A stretch of 64,000 bases of DNA from assembly GCF_000185905.1 (NCBI RefSeq), contig NC_014923.1, positions 1,821,501 through 1,885,500 of the forward strand, in the 5' to 3' direction. The DNA is from Mesorhizobium ciceri biovar biserrulae WSM1271 (lineage in GTDB: Bacteria; Pseudomonadota; Alphaproteobacteria; Rhizobiales; Rhizobiaceae). Position 1 is the first letter of the stretch, and every line of letters starts with the position of its first letter. Below are positions 1 to 8,038 of this stretch, one piece after another. A program made the translations under genes and the position numbers. A model generated the notes under the pieces. That model saw only the letters and a list, made by a program, of their open reading frames with translations, did not search any database and was not told the origin of the DNA.

Positions 1-43
1 GGGTGAGGACTGGTGACGGCAGGCGAACAAGGGATTTTCAAGC

Positions 44-508
44 ATGGATCTGAGCGATCTTATCAACGTTCCGGCGATATTGCCGGCGTTGAAGGCGAAC
101 TCCAAGAAGCAGCTGCTGCAATTGCTGTCCGAACGGGCCGCGGCGATTTCCGGCATTCCGGAGCGGGAGGTGTTCGACACCATCCTGCAGCGTGAGCGGC
201 TGGGTTCGACCGGCGTCGGCAACGGCATCGCCATCCCGCACGGCAAGCTGGCCGGCGTGAAGCGCATCGCAGGTGTTTTCGCCCGGCTGGAGACGCCTGT
301 CGATTTCGAATCGCTGGACGATCAGCCCGTCGATCTGGTGTTTCTGCTGCTGGCGCCGGAAGGGGCGGGCGCCGATCACCTCAAGGCACTGTCGCGCATC
401 GCGCGAGTGCTGCGTGACGCCGACACGGTGGCCAAGATCAGGGGTACGCGCGACGCCGCGGCTATCCACGCGCTTTTATCGGACACCCAGGCCTCGCACG
501 CGGCCTGA
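44..508 (+). CDS. ptsN: PTS IIA-like nitrogen regulatory protein PtsN
   Basis: This 154-residue protein is a cytoplasmic phosphocarrier of the nitrogen-related phosphotransferase system. It accepts phosphate from NPr rather than moving sugar, and in relatives its phosphorylation state controls potassium uptake and other transport. The IIA fold is recognisable from the GIAIPHGKL motif around residues 61-69, whose His66 is the expected phosphorylation site, and the length fits the family. In rhizobia ptsN usually follows rpoN and a hibernation factor gene; those would lie left of the window. A GC hairpin just downstream closes the unit. The kdp potassium operon in the same window makes a link through PtsN conceivable, but that is inference. 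Confidence 0.93.
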   Translation: MDLSDLINVPAILPALKANSKKQLLQLLSERAAAISGIPEREVFDTILQRERLGSTGVGNGIAIPHGKLAGVKRIAGVFARLETPVDFESLDDQPVDLVFLLLAPEGAGADHLKALSRIARVLRDADTVAKIRGTRDAAAIHALLSDTQASHAA

Positions 509-531
509 TTTTTCTGGTGAGACGACATTCA

Positions 532-552
532 AGGGCCGCCACGGGCGGCCCT
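532..552. terminator. GC-rich hairpin between convergent genes
   Basis: A perfect 9-bp stem (532-540 with 544-552) closes a 3-base loop between the ends of ptsN and the convergent DUF1150 gene. It lacks a long T-run on either side, so a bidirectional terminator is likely but not certain. Confidence 0.55.
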
Positions 553-600
553 ATGCGTTTGAGCCTGCTGGTCGCGCCTAACAGGGCGGCGCGCTGGGCC

Positions 601-855
601 TTAGTGGATGGCGACCGTGGTCAGGTCGTTTTCCATGGCACCGGCCAGTGCGCGGTCACGCGCGTCGGAAAGCAGGATCGGCTGGCCATTGGCGGCAAAC
701 AGCGCCCACAGTTCCATGCCGGGAGCGATTTCGCCGAGATTGGGGAAACGGCCGAGCAATTCGTCGCTCGAGACCTTTCTGAGATAAGCGACCGAGCCCT
801 CGCCGAGATGAGCGAATTCGCCATTGGTCATGGTGATAGTTTCAGTTCTGGTCAT
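601..855 (-). CDS. DUF1150 family protein
   Basis: A small acidic protein of 84 residues that matches the alphaproteobacterial DUF1150 family as I recall it (core around YLRKVSSDELLGRFP and a GQPILLSDAR turn). It has no signal peptide or membrane segment and its function is unknown. A good Shine-Dalgarno (AAGGAGG) sits about seven bases before the ATG. It lies just downstream of the small heat-shock gene on the same strand, 65 bases away. This pairing suggests co-transcription and a role linked to protein quality control, which is inference from position only. Confidence 0.8.
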   Translation of the reverse strand: MTRTETITMTNGEFAHLGEGSVAYLRKVSSDELLGRFPNLGEIAPGMELWALFAANGQPILLSDARDRALAGAMENDLTTVAIH

Positions 856-920
856 TTCAAAGCCTCCTTGGTGCGAGGACGCCGCTCAAGGCCATCCCGC
901 ATGAGAGCCATCGGTAAAGA

Positions 921-1346
921 TCAGTCTTTCACCGATATGTTTATTTTCCGTACCAGCCGTTCGGACTCCGGCCGATCGAGGTCGATCGCCAAAAGGCCGT
1001 TCTTCAACTCCGCTGCGATCACCCGCATGCCGTCGGCCAGCACGAAACAGCGCTGGAACTGGCGCGCGGCGATGCCGCGATGAAGAAATTCGCGCTCGGT
1101 GTCGTCGGTCTGACGGCCGCGCACGACCAACTGGTTTTCCTCCGTGGTGACATCGAGATCGCTTTCGGCGAAACCGGCGACCGCCAATGTGATGCGCAAC
1201 CTTTCGGTTTTGCCGTCGGCGCCGCTGAGGCGTTCGATGTTGTAGGGAGGGTAGCTGTCACCGGACTTCGCCAGGCGTTCCAGGGTCTTTTCCATGGCGT
1301 CGAAACCAAGCAGAAGCGGGCTGGAAAAGGGCGTCATTCGGCTCAT
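921..1346 (-). CDS. Small heat-shock protein, Hsp20 / IbpA family
   Basis: An ATP-independent holdase of 141 residues that should bind unfolding proteins in the cytoplasm. The N-terminal segment (FSSPLLLGFDAMEKTLERL) and PPYNIER stretch are typical of bacterial class A small Hsps. They are followed by an alpha-crystallin domain (about residues 35-125, with LAVAGFAESDLDV and the GIAARQFQRCF strand) and a C-terminal INI (IXI) motif. The open frame extends further upstream, but the chosen ATG has an AGAGGA Shine-Dalgarno eight bases away, and that site is folded into a ROSE-type hairpin. Translation is therefore probably heat-controlled, in addition to a sigma-32-like promoter. Followed by the DUF1150 gene. 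Confidence 0.9.
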   Translation of the reverse strand: MSRMTPFSSPLLLGFDAMEKTLERLAKSGDSYPPYNIERLSGADGKTERLRITLAVAGFAESDLDVTTEENQLVVRGRQTDDTEREFLHRGIAARQFQRCFVLADGMRVIAAELKNGLLAIDLDRPESERLVRKINISVKD

Positions 1347-1403
1347 GTTACACTGTCCTCTCAAGAGCGACATAAAGTGGAAAAACCCAGATGGCATTTT
1401 TCC
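1347..1403 (-). promoter_or_regulatory. ROSE-type RNA thermometer in the hsp20 5' UTR
   Basis: Read on the minus strand, the hairpin at 1354-1372 pairs the Shine-Dalgarno (GAGGA) with an upstream UCGCU, which matches the ROSE consensus U(U/C)GCU. The stem has the typical unpaired G opposite the Shine-Dalgarno strand: four pairs, a bulged G, then three pairs and a UUGA loop. A second hairpin just upstream pairs seven bases (1379-1385 with 1397-1403). This arrangement is known from rhizobial small heat-shock genes, where the weak stem melts on heating and frees the ribosome site. Identification rests on motif and fold by eye. Confidence 0.78.
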
Positions 1404-1414
1404 CGATGGCCTTG

Positions 1415-1443
1415 ATATGGTCCGCCCCGCGACCAAGTTCAAG
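1415..1443 (-). promoter_or_regulatory. Possible sigma-32 (RpoH) promoter for hsp20
   Basis: On the minus strand a CTTGAA element (1438-1443) is spaced 17 bases from CCATAT (1415-1420), close to the alphaproteobacterial heat-shock consensus CTTG-N17/18-CYTATNT. It would start a short leader holding the two ROSE hairpins. The rest of the gap up to 1661 shows no gene. Confidence 0.45.
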
Positions 1444-1661
1444 CCGTCAACAGACCCGCCCAAAAAGACCAGGCCGTGGACTCACAGGAATGACAGACAT
1501 GGCGCTTGAAACGGCGAGCAGATGCAAGGAAAAGCGCGCGGGTCGGGATTGTCTTCCCCGGTCGAGCGGTTCGGCCTGGCAGCTCGCGGCCGCTTCGGCG
1601 TCATTTGGATGTTCCGATCGGATCGATGCAAGTCCACGACCTCGCCAAACAAGGAATTGAA

Positions 1662-2606
1662 ATGCCCCAGTCACGCAAGATCATCATCGACACGGATCCC
1701 GGCCAGGATGATGCCGTCGCCATATTGCTGGCGCTCGGCAGCTCCGAACTGGAGATCGTCGGCATATCAGCCGTTGCCGGCAACGTGCCGCTGAAGCTTA
1801 CCGAAAAGAATGCCCGCAAGATCTGCGAGCTGGCCGGCCGCCCGGACATCAAGGTCTATGCCGGTGCCATCCGGCCCCTGACGCGCGAACTGGTCACCGC
1901 CGAGGAAGTGCATGGCAAGACCGGCCTCAACGGACCGCAATTGCCAGAACCGACGATGAAGCTGCAGGACCAGTACGCGGTCGATTTCGTCGTCGAGACG
2001 CTGATGAGCGAAGAAAGCGGCACGATCACGCTTTGCGCGCTCGGCCCGCTCACCAACATTGCGCTGGCGCTGATCCGGGAGCCGCGCATTGCACCGCGCA
2101 TCAAGGAAATCGTGCTGATGGGCGGCGGCTTCTTCGAAGGCGGCAATGTCACCCCGACCGCCGAATTCAACATCTATGTCGACCCGCAGGCCGCAGATGT
2201 CGTGCTCAAATCCGGCATTCCGATCGTCATGATGCCTCTCGACGTCACCCACAAGGCGCTGACCACCGCCAAGCGCACGCAGGCCTTCCGCGCGCTCGGC
2301 ACCAGGGTCGGCACCGCCACCGCGGAGATGCTGGAGTTCTTCGAGCGCTTCGATGAAGAGAAATACGGCACCGACGGTGGCCCGCTGCACGATCCTTGCG
2401 TCATCGCCTATCTGTTGAAGCCGGACCTGTTCAAGGGCCGCAACTGCAACGTCAGCGTGGAAACCGCCTCGGAACTGACCATGGGCATGACCGTGATCGA
2501 CTGGTGGGGCGTCACCAAACGGCCGAAGAACGCCATGGTGATGCGCGACATCGACCATGATGCGTTTTTCGCCTTGCTGGTGGAGAGGCTGGGGCGGCTT
2601 AACTGA
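1662..2606 (+). CDS. Nucleoside hydrolase (inosine-uridine preferring family)
   Basis: Hydrolyses ribonucleosides to base and ribose in the cytoplasm. The 314-residue protein opens with the family's calcium-binding motif DTDPGQDDA (residues 9-17) and carries the downstream GPLTNIALAL, MGGGFFEGGN and TAEFNIYVDPQAA stretches. A late DGGPLHDPCVIAYL supplies the conserved His-Asp pair. The open frame extends 52 codons upstream, but an AAGGA Shine-Dalgarno points to the ATG used here. A ribokinase gene 3 kb away could use the released ribose, and the window holds a further nucleoside salvage cluster. Exact substrate preference cannot be read from sequence. Confidence 0.92.
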   Translation: MPQSRKIIIDTDPGQDDAVAILLALGSSELEIVGISAVAGNVPLKLTEKNARKICELAGRPDIKVYAGAIRPLTRELVTAEEVHGKTGLNGPQLPEPTMKLQDQYAVDFVVETLMSEESGTITLCALGPLTNIALALIREPRIAPRIKEIVLMGGGFFEGGNVTPTAEFNIYVDPQAADVVLKSGIPIVMMPLDVTHKALTTAKRTQAFRALGTRVGTATAEMLEFFERFDEEKYGTDGGPLHDPCVIAYLLKPDLFKGRNCNVSVETASELTMGMTVIDWWGVTKRPKNAMVMRDIDHDAFFALLVERLGRLN

Positions 2607-2642
2607 CCGTCAGAACAGAACTGAACTTGTGAGCACGCGTCT

Positions 2643-3020
2643 TCACTCATTGAGAAACCGATAGGTGTCTCCGCCGCGCTTATGATGTTGCCGCTCGATG
2701 GGGATGACCGAACCGACAAGGTGCGGCATCCCCACTTCATCATCGATGGATGTCACCGCGCTGTTGCCATCAAGGCGGACATCGTATGTGTAATACAGCC
2801 CGCGCCCGGCAGCCATCTTCGGATTGGTGGGCATTAACCTCACATACTCGATAGTGCCCATCACACGCTGAGTTGCCACAACCGGATTGTCCTGGTTCAT
2901 CGCAATCGGGATCAGCGCCGCCAGGGGCAGTGCGCAGAAGAATACGACACCAATGACTGCGTCTCGGTATTCTGCCTGAAACAGAAGCAGGCGGTTTCTG
3001 AGAGAAGATACTGTTGCCAT
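2643..3020 (-). CDS. Small membrane protein, paralogue of its upstream neighbour
   Basis: I do not recognise this 125-residue protein. It has a basic N-terminus, one hydrophobic segment (about residues 22-41) and a polar C-terminal domain, so it is probably a single-pass protein with the domain outside the cytoplasm. The C-terminal part aligns with the preceding gene: an IEYVRL / VESVRL strand, GLYYTYDV / GIYLVSI, MPHLVGSVIPIER / HPHLIGSRTNIER, and an ending YRFLN / YRFVN. Start and stop of the two genes lie three bases apart, so they are translationally linked. Function unknown. Confidence 0.65.
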   Translation of the reverse strand: MATVSSLRNRLLLFQAEYRDAVIGVVFFCALPLAALIPIAMNQDNPVVATQRVMGTIEYVRLMPTNPKMAAGRGLYYTYDVRLDGNSAVTSIDDEVGMPHLVGSVIPIERQHHKRGGDTYRFLNE

Positions 3021-3023
3021 GAT

Positions 3024-3344
3024 TCAATTCACGAATCGGTAGAAGACGAAGCCATTGTCGCGCGTGACGCGTTCGATGTTTGTGCGCGAGCCGATCAGAT
3101 GCGGGTGATCGTCATCGATAAGGACAGACGAACCGTTCTCGATAGAAACCAGATATATGCCGCGGCCATGGTCCAACCGGACACTTTCGACGTTTGCCTC
3201 GACTGTGTCGACCGATCGGATCGGGCTGGCGTCGTTGATCCATTTGTTTGCCGCCAACATGATCATAACCGCAAACGCACCAATAAAGAGGATCACGCCA
3301 GGCGCGTTCCTCTTCAAACCATCCCAAGTCCAAAAGACAGACAT
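3024..3344 (-). CDS. Small membrane protein, first of a tandem paralogous pair
   Basis: An unrecognised 106-residue protein with one membrane segment (about residues 15-32) followed by a domain of about 65 residues shared with the next gene downstream. Shared features include the VRL strand, the acidic IDDD turn before PHLIGS and the terminal YRFVN. It probably arose by duplication, since order, topology and the C-terminal motif match while overall identity is modest. No enzyme motif is visible. Confidence 0.6.
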   Translation of the reverse strand: MSVFWTWDGLKRNAPGVILFIGAFAVMIMLAANKWINDASPIRSVDTVEANVESVRLDHGRGIYLVSIENGSSVLIDDDHPHLIGSRTNIERVTRDNGFVFYRFVN

Positions 3345-3445
3345 GAATCCCTCAAGCCAGATTCATGTGGTGGTGGGACAGCACACTTTCAATCTGTTGC
3401 CATTCCAGGGTGCTGCAACTCCTTGCGGCGCCGGCTCGGCCGCCT

Positions 3446-4060
3446 TTACTTCGACCGCGAAAACGCCAGCCACAGGCCGCCGCCGACCATGAAGCTGCCG
3501 CTGATCCTCGACAAAAGCTTGATGCGGCCGGCCGACAGCAGGCGCCCGGCGCGGCCGGCGGCCAGCGCGTAAGTCGAATCCGAGAAGGCGGCGAAGATCA
3601 TGGCGGTCAGACCCATGACGGCGATCTGCAGCGAGTAGTTGCCTTGCGGCGAAATGAACTGCGGAAAGAAGGCGCCGAAGAAAATCAGCGTCTTGGGGTT
3701 GCTCAGCGCCACCAGCAGGCCCTGCAGGAAGAAGCCGCCGCGCGGCTTTCTCGCTGTTCCATCGGCATTCAACGTGCCCTTGGAACGGAACATCTGCACA
3801 CCCATCCAGATCAGATAGGCGGCACCGATCAGCCGTACCCATTCGAACCAGTGGCCCATGCCTGCGATCAGCGTGTTGAGGCCGATGCCGACGATGGCGA
3901 TCATCACGGCAAGCCCGGCCTGCGTGCCGGCGACGTTGGCGAGGCCGGCGCGCGAGCCATGGCGGATGCTGTTGGCAATGATCAGCGTGACCGTCGGACC
4001 GGGCACCAGGATAATGACGATGCAAGCGAGGACATAGGCGGCGTAGAGTTCGAGCGACAT
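3446..4060 (-). CDS. LysE/RhtB family amino-acid exporter
   Basis: A 204-residue inner-membrane protein with about six hydrophobic segments and the family hallmark VPGPTVTLIIANSIRHG (about residues 18-34). A second conserved stretch, GLLVALSNPKTLIFFGAFFPQF, falls in the middle of the protein. Relatives export amino acids or homoserine lactones; the substrate here is not deducible. The open frame runs 33 codons further upstream, but the ATG used has a GGGGA Shine-Dalgarno and the normal family length. It stands alone, downstream of the amidase/ribokinase pair on the same strand. Confidence 0.88.
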   Translation of the reverse strand: MSLELYAAYVLACIVIILVPGPTVTLIIANSIRHGSRAGLANVAGTQAGLAVMIAIVGIGLNTLIAGMGHWFEWVRLIGAAYLIWMGVQMFRSKGTLNADGTARKPRGGFFLQGLLVALSNPKTLIFFGAFFPQFISPQGNYSLQIAVMGLTAMIFAAFSDSTYALAAGRAGRLLSAGRIKLLSRISGSFMVGGGLWLAFSRSK

Positions 4061-4174
4061 GCTTTTTTCCCCAGGAATACCGCCGAGGCGGCGCGGCTGA
4101 GGATAATCAATGCATGGCGGCGATAGCGATGCAAGCCGGTGCGCGAAGCGCCTCGGCACGCCAACGCGTGCGAT

Positions 4175-5626
4175 TCAGGCGCCGGCCGGCCAGGGCAGCG
4201 TTGCCTCATAGGCGGCCGCCGCCTTGAGCACGGCAAGGTCGCCGCGTGGCCGGCCGATCAGCTGCATGCCCATCGGCCGCCCTCTATCGTCGAAGCCGAC
4301 CGGCACATTGGCCGCCGGGCAGCCGCCCAAGGTCGCGAAGGCGGAAACCTGCATCCAGCGGTGATAGCTGTCCATTGTGCGTCCGGCGACCTCACGCGGC
4401 CAATGCGTATCGATGTCGAAGGGGAAGACCTGCGCTGTCGGCAGCGCAATCAGATCATAGCGGTCGAAGATCGACAGAAGCGTGCGATGCCAGGACGTGC
4501 GGATGACCGAAGCGGCGCGGATCTGCGGCGCCGTCAGCCGCGTTGCGTTCTCCACTTCCCAGATGGCTTCCGGCTTGAGCAGGCGGCGCTTTGCGGGATC
4601 GTCATAGTGGGTTTTGAGCGCGCAGCCGCTGCTGGCCTGGCGCAGCGTCACGAAGGCCTGCCACAGCGCTTCGAAATCGAAATCCGGCAGCAGGGGCTCG
4701 GTCGCGAAGGACGCCTCCGCAAAGCGGCCAAGTGCCGCCTCGCACAGGCCGAGAATGCCTGTTTCAACCGGCAGATGACCGCCGAGGTCACCGAGCCAGG
4801 CGATGCGGCCACCAGTTGCGGGTATTCCAAGCCCTTCGAGGAACGAGCCGGGTTTCTCGTAGGACAATGGCGCGTGCGGGTGGTAACCGGCCTGCACATC
4901 GAGCAGCAGTGCCATGTCACCGACGTTGCGGCCCATCGGCCCGTCGACGCCCATCTGCGCATGGAAGACTTCGAAATCGGGTCCGCCAGGAACAAGTCCT
5001 TGCGACGGGCGGAAGCCAAAAACATTGTTCCAGGCGGCCGGGTTGCGCAGCGAGCCGCCAAAGTCGCTGCCATCGGCGACGGGCACCATGTCGAGCGCCA
5101 GGGCAACGGCCGCGCCGCCGCTCGAGCCTCCGGCGGTCAGGGCCGGATCGAAGGCGTTCAGTGTCGGCCCGAACACGGCGTTGTAGGTGTTGGAACCAAG
5201 CCCGAATTCGGGGACGTTGGTCTTGCCGATGATAATGGCGCCGGCATTGCGGATGCGCTCGACGAAGAAATCGTCCTCCTGCGGCACGAAATCGGCGAAG
5301 ATCGGCGAGCCGAAGGAGGTCCTGAGGCCCGTGGTCGAGGCGAGATCCTTGATGGCCATCGGCAGGCCGAAGAGCGGACCCGCCGCTTCGGTTCGCGACA
5401 GGCTGGCATCGGCCGCATCGGCTTCGCGCAGGATATCGGCGCGATCGCGCAAGGAGACGATGGCGTTGACCAGCGGATTGACCGCCTCGATGCGATCGAG
5501 GAATGCCGCCACCACCTCGCGCACGGAAAGCTCTCTCCCCCGGATCGCGCCGGCGAGTTGGACCGCGGACAGGCGGCAGATGTCGCTTGCCGGCGGCACG
5601 GCATGTTTCGTGTGCGGGCGCAGCAT
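4175..5626 (-). CDS. Amidase signature family enzyme
   Basis: A 483-residue cytoplasmic hydrolase with the amidase signature Ser-cisSer-Lys triad: Lys93 in GLPMAIKDLA, the cis-Ser near 168 in AGGSSGGAA, and the nucleophile near 192 in DGSDFGGSLRNPA. It cleaves an unidentified amide; nothing suggests a tRNA amidotransferase subunit, because no gatB or gatC neighbour exists. Its ATG follows the ribokinase stop by one base, so the two genes form an operon with the kinase first. Possible roles include amide-nitrogen scavenging. Confidence 0.88.
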   Translation of the reverse strand: MLRPHTKHAVPPASDICRLSAVQLAGAIRGRELSVREVVAAFLDRIEAVNPLVNAIVSLRDRADILREADAADASLSRTEAAGPLFGLPMAIKDLASTTGLRTSFGSPIFADFVPQEDDFFVERIRNAGAIIIGKTNVPEFGLGSNTYNAVFGPTLNAFDPALTAGGSSGGAAVALALDMVPVADGSDFGGSLRNPAAWNNVFGFRPSQGLVPGGPDFEVFHAQMGVDGPMGRNVGDMALLLDVQAGYHPHAPLSYEKPGSFLEGLGIPATGGRIAWLGDLGGHLPVETGILGLCEAALGRFAEASFATEPLLPDFDFEALWQAFVTLRQASSGCALKTHYDDPAKRRLLKPEAIWEVENATRLTAPQIRAASVIRTSWHRTLLSIFDRYDLIALPTAQVFPFDIDTHWPREVAGRTMDSYHRWMQVSAFATLGGCPAANVPVGFDDRGRPMGMQLIGRPRGDLAVLKAAAAYEATLPWPAGA

Positions 5627-5627
5627 T

Positions 5628-6533
5628 TTAACGGGTTTCCTGCAGCGCCTGATCGACGTCTTTGGCGAGCGGGATCGCCGGTTGGGCTCCAGGCTTCAGG
5701 CAGGCCAGCGAACCGGCCGCGCCGGCGCGCGCCAGCGCCTGTTCGAGCGTGAGGCCCGACGACAGGCTGGCGGCGAAATAGCCGCAGAACGTATCGCCGG
5801 CGCCGACCGTGTCGACAGGGGTGATCTTGCGTGCCGGAACGGTGAGGAATTCGCTCGGTGTCGCCGCCATCACGCCGTCGCCGCCAAGCGTGACGACGAC
5901 GGTGCGGCCGGTCTTTCCGGCAAAGTCGCGCATGCGGGCCGCCCGGTCGCGGCCTTGCAGCGACAGCGCTTCGCCATAGAGGTCGAACTCGGTTTCGTTG
6001 GCGACGACATAGTCGGCCTTGCCGATAAAGCCGGCTGCTTGCCCCTGAAAAGGCGCCGTGTTGAGCACGGTGATGGCGCCGGCCGCCCTTGCCTGGTCGA
6101 GGGCGGCATCGACGGTGGCCAGCGGAATCTCATTTTGCAGCAGCACGACGTCGCCTTTTTTCAGAAAGGCCTTGGAGAGATCGCCTGGCACCACGGAAGC
6201 GTTGGCGCCCGGCACCACGGCGATGATGTTTTCGCCGTCGTCGGCGACCATGATCAGTGCCGTGCCGGTCGAGGCGTGAGTCTCGGCAACGCCGGACAGG
6301 TCGACCTTGCCGTCGCGCAGCAATGCCAGTGCCTCGGCTGCGAAGCTGTCCCTGCCGACGGCGCCGACCATGCGCACCGAGGCACCGGCGCGTGCGGCGG
6401 CCAGTGCCTGGTTGGCGCCCTTGCCCCCAGGCGCGGTGGTGAAGGCCGAGCCGCCCACCGTCTCGCCGGGGCTCGGCAAGCGGTCGACCTTGGCGATAAG
6501 GTCGAGGTTGATCGAGCCGATGACGATAATCAA
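5628..6533 (-). CDS. rbsK: Ribokinase
   Basis: A PfkB-family sugar kinase of 301 residues that should phosphorylate ribose (or a related sugar) with ATP. The N-terminal GSINLDLIAKVDRLPSPGET and the glycine pair in APGGKGANQALAAAR bind sugar. The C-terminal DTVGAGDTFCGYF holds the anion hole and catalytic Asp. Length and motif order are those of RbsK, although deoxyribokinase is possible. It is the first gene of a pair with the amidase and fits with the nucleoside hydrolase nearby as a ribose sink. Confidence 0.9.
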   Translation of the reverse strand: MIIVIGSINLDLIAKVDRLPSPGETVGGSAFTTAPGGKGANQALAAARAGASVRMVGAVGRDSFAAEALALLRDGKVDLSGVAETHASTGTALIMVADDGENIIAVVPGANASVVPGDLSKAFLKKGDVVLLQNEIPLATVDAALDQARAAGAITVLNTAPFQGQAAGFIGKADYVVANETEFDLYGEALSLQGRDRAARMRDFAGKTGRTVVVTLGGDGVMAATPSEFLTVPARKITPVDTVGAGDTFCGYFAASLSSGLTLEQALARAGAAGSLACLKPGAQPAIPLAKDVDQALQETR

Positions 6534-6685
6534 GCAGGGCCTCCTGGCAACGCAAATTCAAAATGTCGGAGCGTCTTCGTGCGTCCGGGCGAACGCAGAT
6601 CGTTCCGATTGCGTGAAAGCTAACCTGTAAGGCCGCGGCTTGCCAGACCACGCGCATGGTCCAGTCCGATTTGAGGTGTCGTGGC

Positions 6686-7174
6686 CTATTCGCAGCGCAC
6701 GGTGACCGTGCCCTGATAGTTGCCGGCGGGAAAGATACCGCTCGACCTGGTGGCGGTGAGGTCGACCTGCATCGTGTGGGTGCCGTTGGAAACCCTCTGC
6801 GGCACACTTCCGTTGACATCAGCCCCCGAGCCATCGAGGCGGAAAACTGAAGCGAAGGTCACGTTGGTGCCGCCGCCGCTCGGCGCGGACGAGAATGCGG
6901 CAGGCGCCGGTGCCGAAACCGAATAGCAGTCAAGCAGGTTAAGTATCGAGCACAACAGGGAGCTTGCCACTACGGTGGCGCTGGCGCTCGATCCGCCTGC
7001 CTGTTTGGAGCCCAGTATGCTGATGGCGGGATTGGCCTTCATCGTTCCGGACGCCCCGACCATGATGGTGCAGGTGCCGATGATCGCTGCCTGCACCGGA
7101 AGGCAGGAACCGGCAAGTGCAGCCATCGCAAACAGCGCGCGGCTACTGCTTCTTCTTTTTCTTGCCATCGCCAT
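6686..7174 (-). CDS. Exported pilin-like subunit, last gene of the usher-less operon
   Basis: A 162-residue protein with a cleavable signal peptide (about residues 1-29, ending PVQA). A Thr/Ser/Gly-rich beta-type body follows and ends GNYQGTVTVRCE. The same terminal strand ends the first gene of the operon (GNYQATVTLRCE), and both begin the mature part with a Cys in TCTI / TCTL followed by GTM. The two are therefore paralogues. The pattern of an early Cys and a final hydrophobic beta strand resembles chaperone-usher and spore-coat-U-like subunits. The start overlaps the previous gene by 32 bases. Proposed to be a surface or fimbrial subunit; exact family not recognised. Confidence 0.6.
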   Translation of the reverse strand: MAMARKRRSSSRALFAMAALAGSCLPVQAAIIGTCTIMVGASGTMKANPAISILGSKQAGGSSASATVVASSLLCSILNLLDCYSVSAPAPAAFSSAPSGGGTNVTFASVFRLDGSGADVNGSVPQRVSNGTHTMQVDLTATRSSGIFPAGNYQGTVTVRCE

Positions 7175-7655
7175 TTCCGGTCCTGATGCTCCAGCCTTCG
7201 TTGGCCCACCCCGGTGACGCGGCCGTGGAAGCGCTGGCGGCCACGCTCGCCGTCTGGCCGTCGGCGCCGAGGCCCATTTTGAGGAGCTTCAGCTCCAGTT
7301 GCAGGCGCTCGACCTCAAGCTCGTAGAGACGGCTGCAATCGACGCGCTTCGGCGTACGCCCGATCGGGATCACCACGCGGCCGTAAGTGGCGACATCATT
7401 GTCGGACTGGCTGTTGCCTCTGATGACGCCGAGATCGACATAGGCGCCGGAACCGGAGACGGCGGAACGGCAAGTGGTGCCGTCCGCGGCATGCACCTCG
7501 TCCTGGCCCTGGGGCAAGGTGACGCCGGGCAGGTTGAAGCCGCTCTCATTCTGGTTGAGGTTGTAGACGTCCTCGGCCCCGGCCGGCGAGGCACAAGCCC
7601 AAGCAGCCGCGAGCGCCAGTGTCAGGACTTGCGGCGTCCAAAAAACTTCCCGCAT
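7143..7655 (-). CDS. Exported coiled-coil protein of the PapD-like operon
   Basis: This 170-residue protein is not recognised. It has a signal peptide (about residues 1-27, ending PAGA), then an Asn/Gly-rich segment. A region with two Cys residues (in TTCRSAVSG and KRVDCSRLYE) leads into a short amphipathic helix likely to form a coiled coil (LYELEVERLQLELKLLKMG). It ends in a Ser/Ala linker and a lysine-rich tail (GKKKKKQ). It overlaps the genes on both sides, which means tight translational coupling. It could anchor or nucleate a surface structure made from the two pilin-like subunits; that is speculation from context. Confidence 0.58.
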   Translation of the reverse strand: MREVFWTPQVLTLALAAAWACASPAGAEDVYNLNQNESGFNLPGVTLPQGQDEVHAADGTTCRSAVSGSGAYVDLGVIRGNSQSDNDVATYGRVVIPIGRTPKRVDCSRLYELEVERLQLELKLLKMGLGADGQTASVAASASTAASPGWANEGWSIRTGNGDGKKKKKQ

Positions 7656-8038
7656 ATCTGTGCCCTTATCTGCGTCTGTTGATTGGGAAAGGGGATGCTT
7701 TCGGTACAGATACGCACCTTACGCTCGGCAGCGCCGTCAAAAGGCACGACCACAAGGACAGAACGGGAGGCCTGGGAAGCCAGTTGGAAGACATTTGGAG
7801 AGACCCTGGCATCCACCGGCTGGAAATCCTGATCGTAGACATGGATTTCGACCCGGATCTTCCGGTCGTAGGGATTGGCGGGAAAGACGCGAACCGCGAA
7901 GACGTCGGTGAAGCTGTTGATCTCGCCACGCATCGGCGACATCGATTGGGCCTTGGCGGCAATGGGCGCCAATCCGACGGCCAATGCCGTCGCCAGGATT
8001 CGAGCATGTTTCAACGACCCTCCTTCGCCACGCGTCAT
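7622..8038 (-). CDS. Single-domain PapD-like periplasmic chaperone
   Basis: A 138-residue exported protein with a signal peptide ending near residue 30. The mature part (about 105 residues) resembles only the N-terminal Ig domain of pilus chaperones: a first strand, a VEIHVYDQDFQPVDA region, then SPNVFQLASQASRSVLVVVP where chaperones have a Phe-Arg-Leu strand. The second Ig domain is missing, since the protein stops soon after a Cys pair (RICTES...RAQICG). It starts inside the stop codon of the preceding subunit gene (ATGA). In this operon it may hold subunits during export, but no usher is present. Confidence 0.6.
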   Translation of the reverse strand: MTRGEGGSLKHARILATALAVGLAPIAAKAQSMSPMRGEINSFTDVFAVRVFPANPYDRKIRVEIHVYDQDFQPVDARVSPNVFQLASQASRSVLVVVPFDGAAERKVRICTESIPFPNQQTQIRAQICGKFFGRRKS

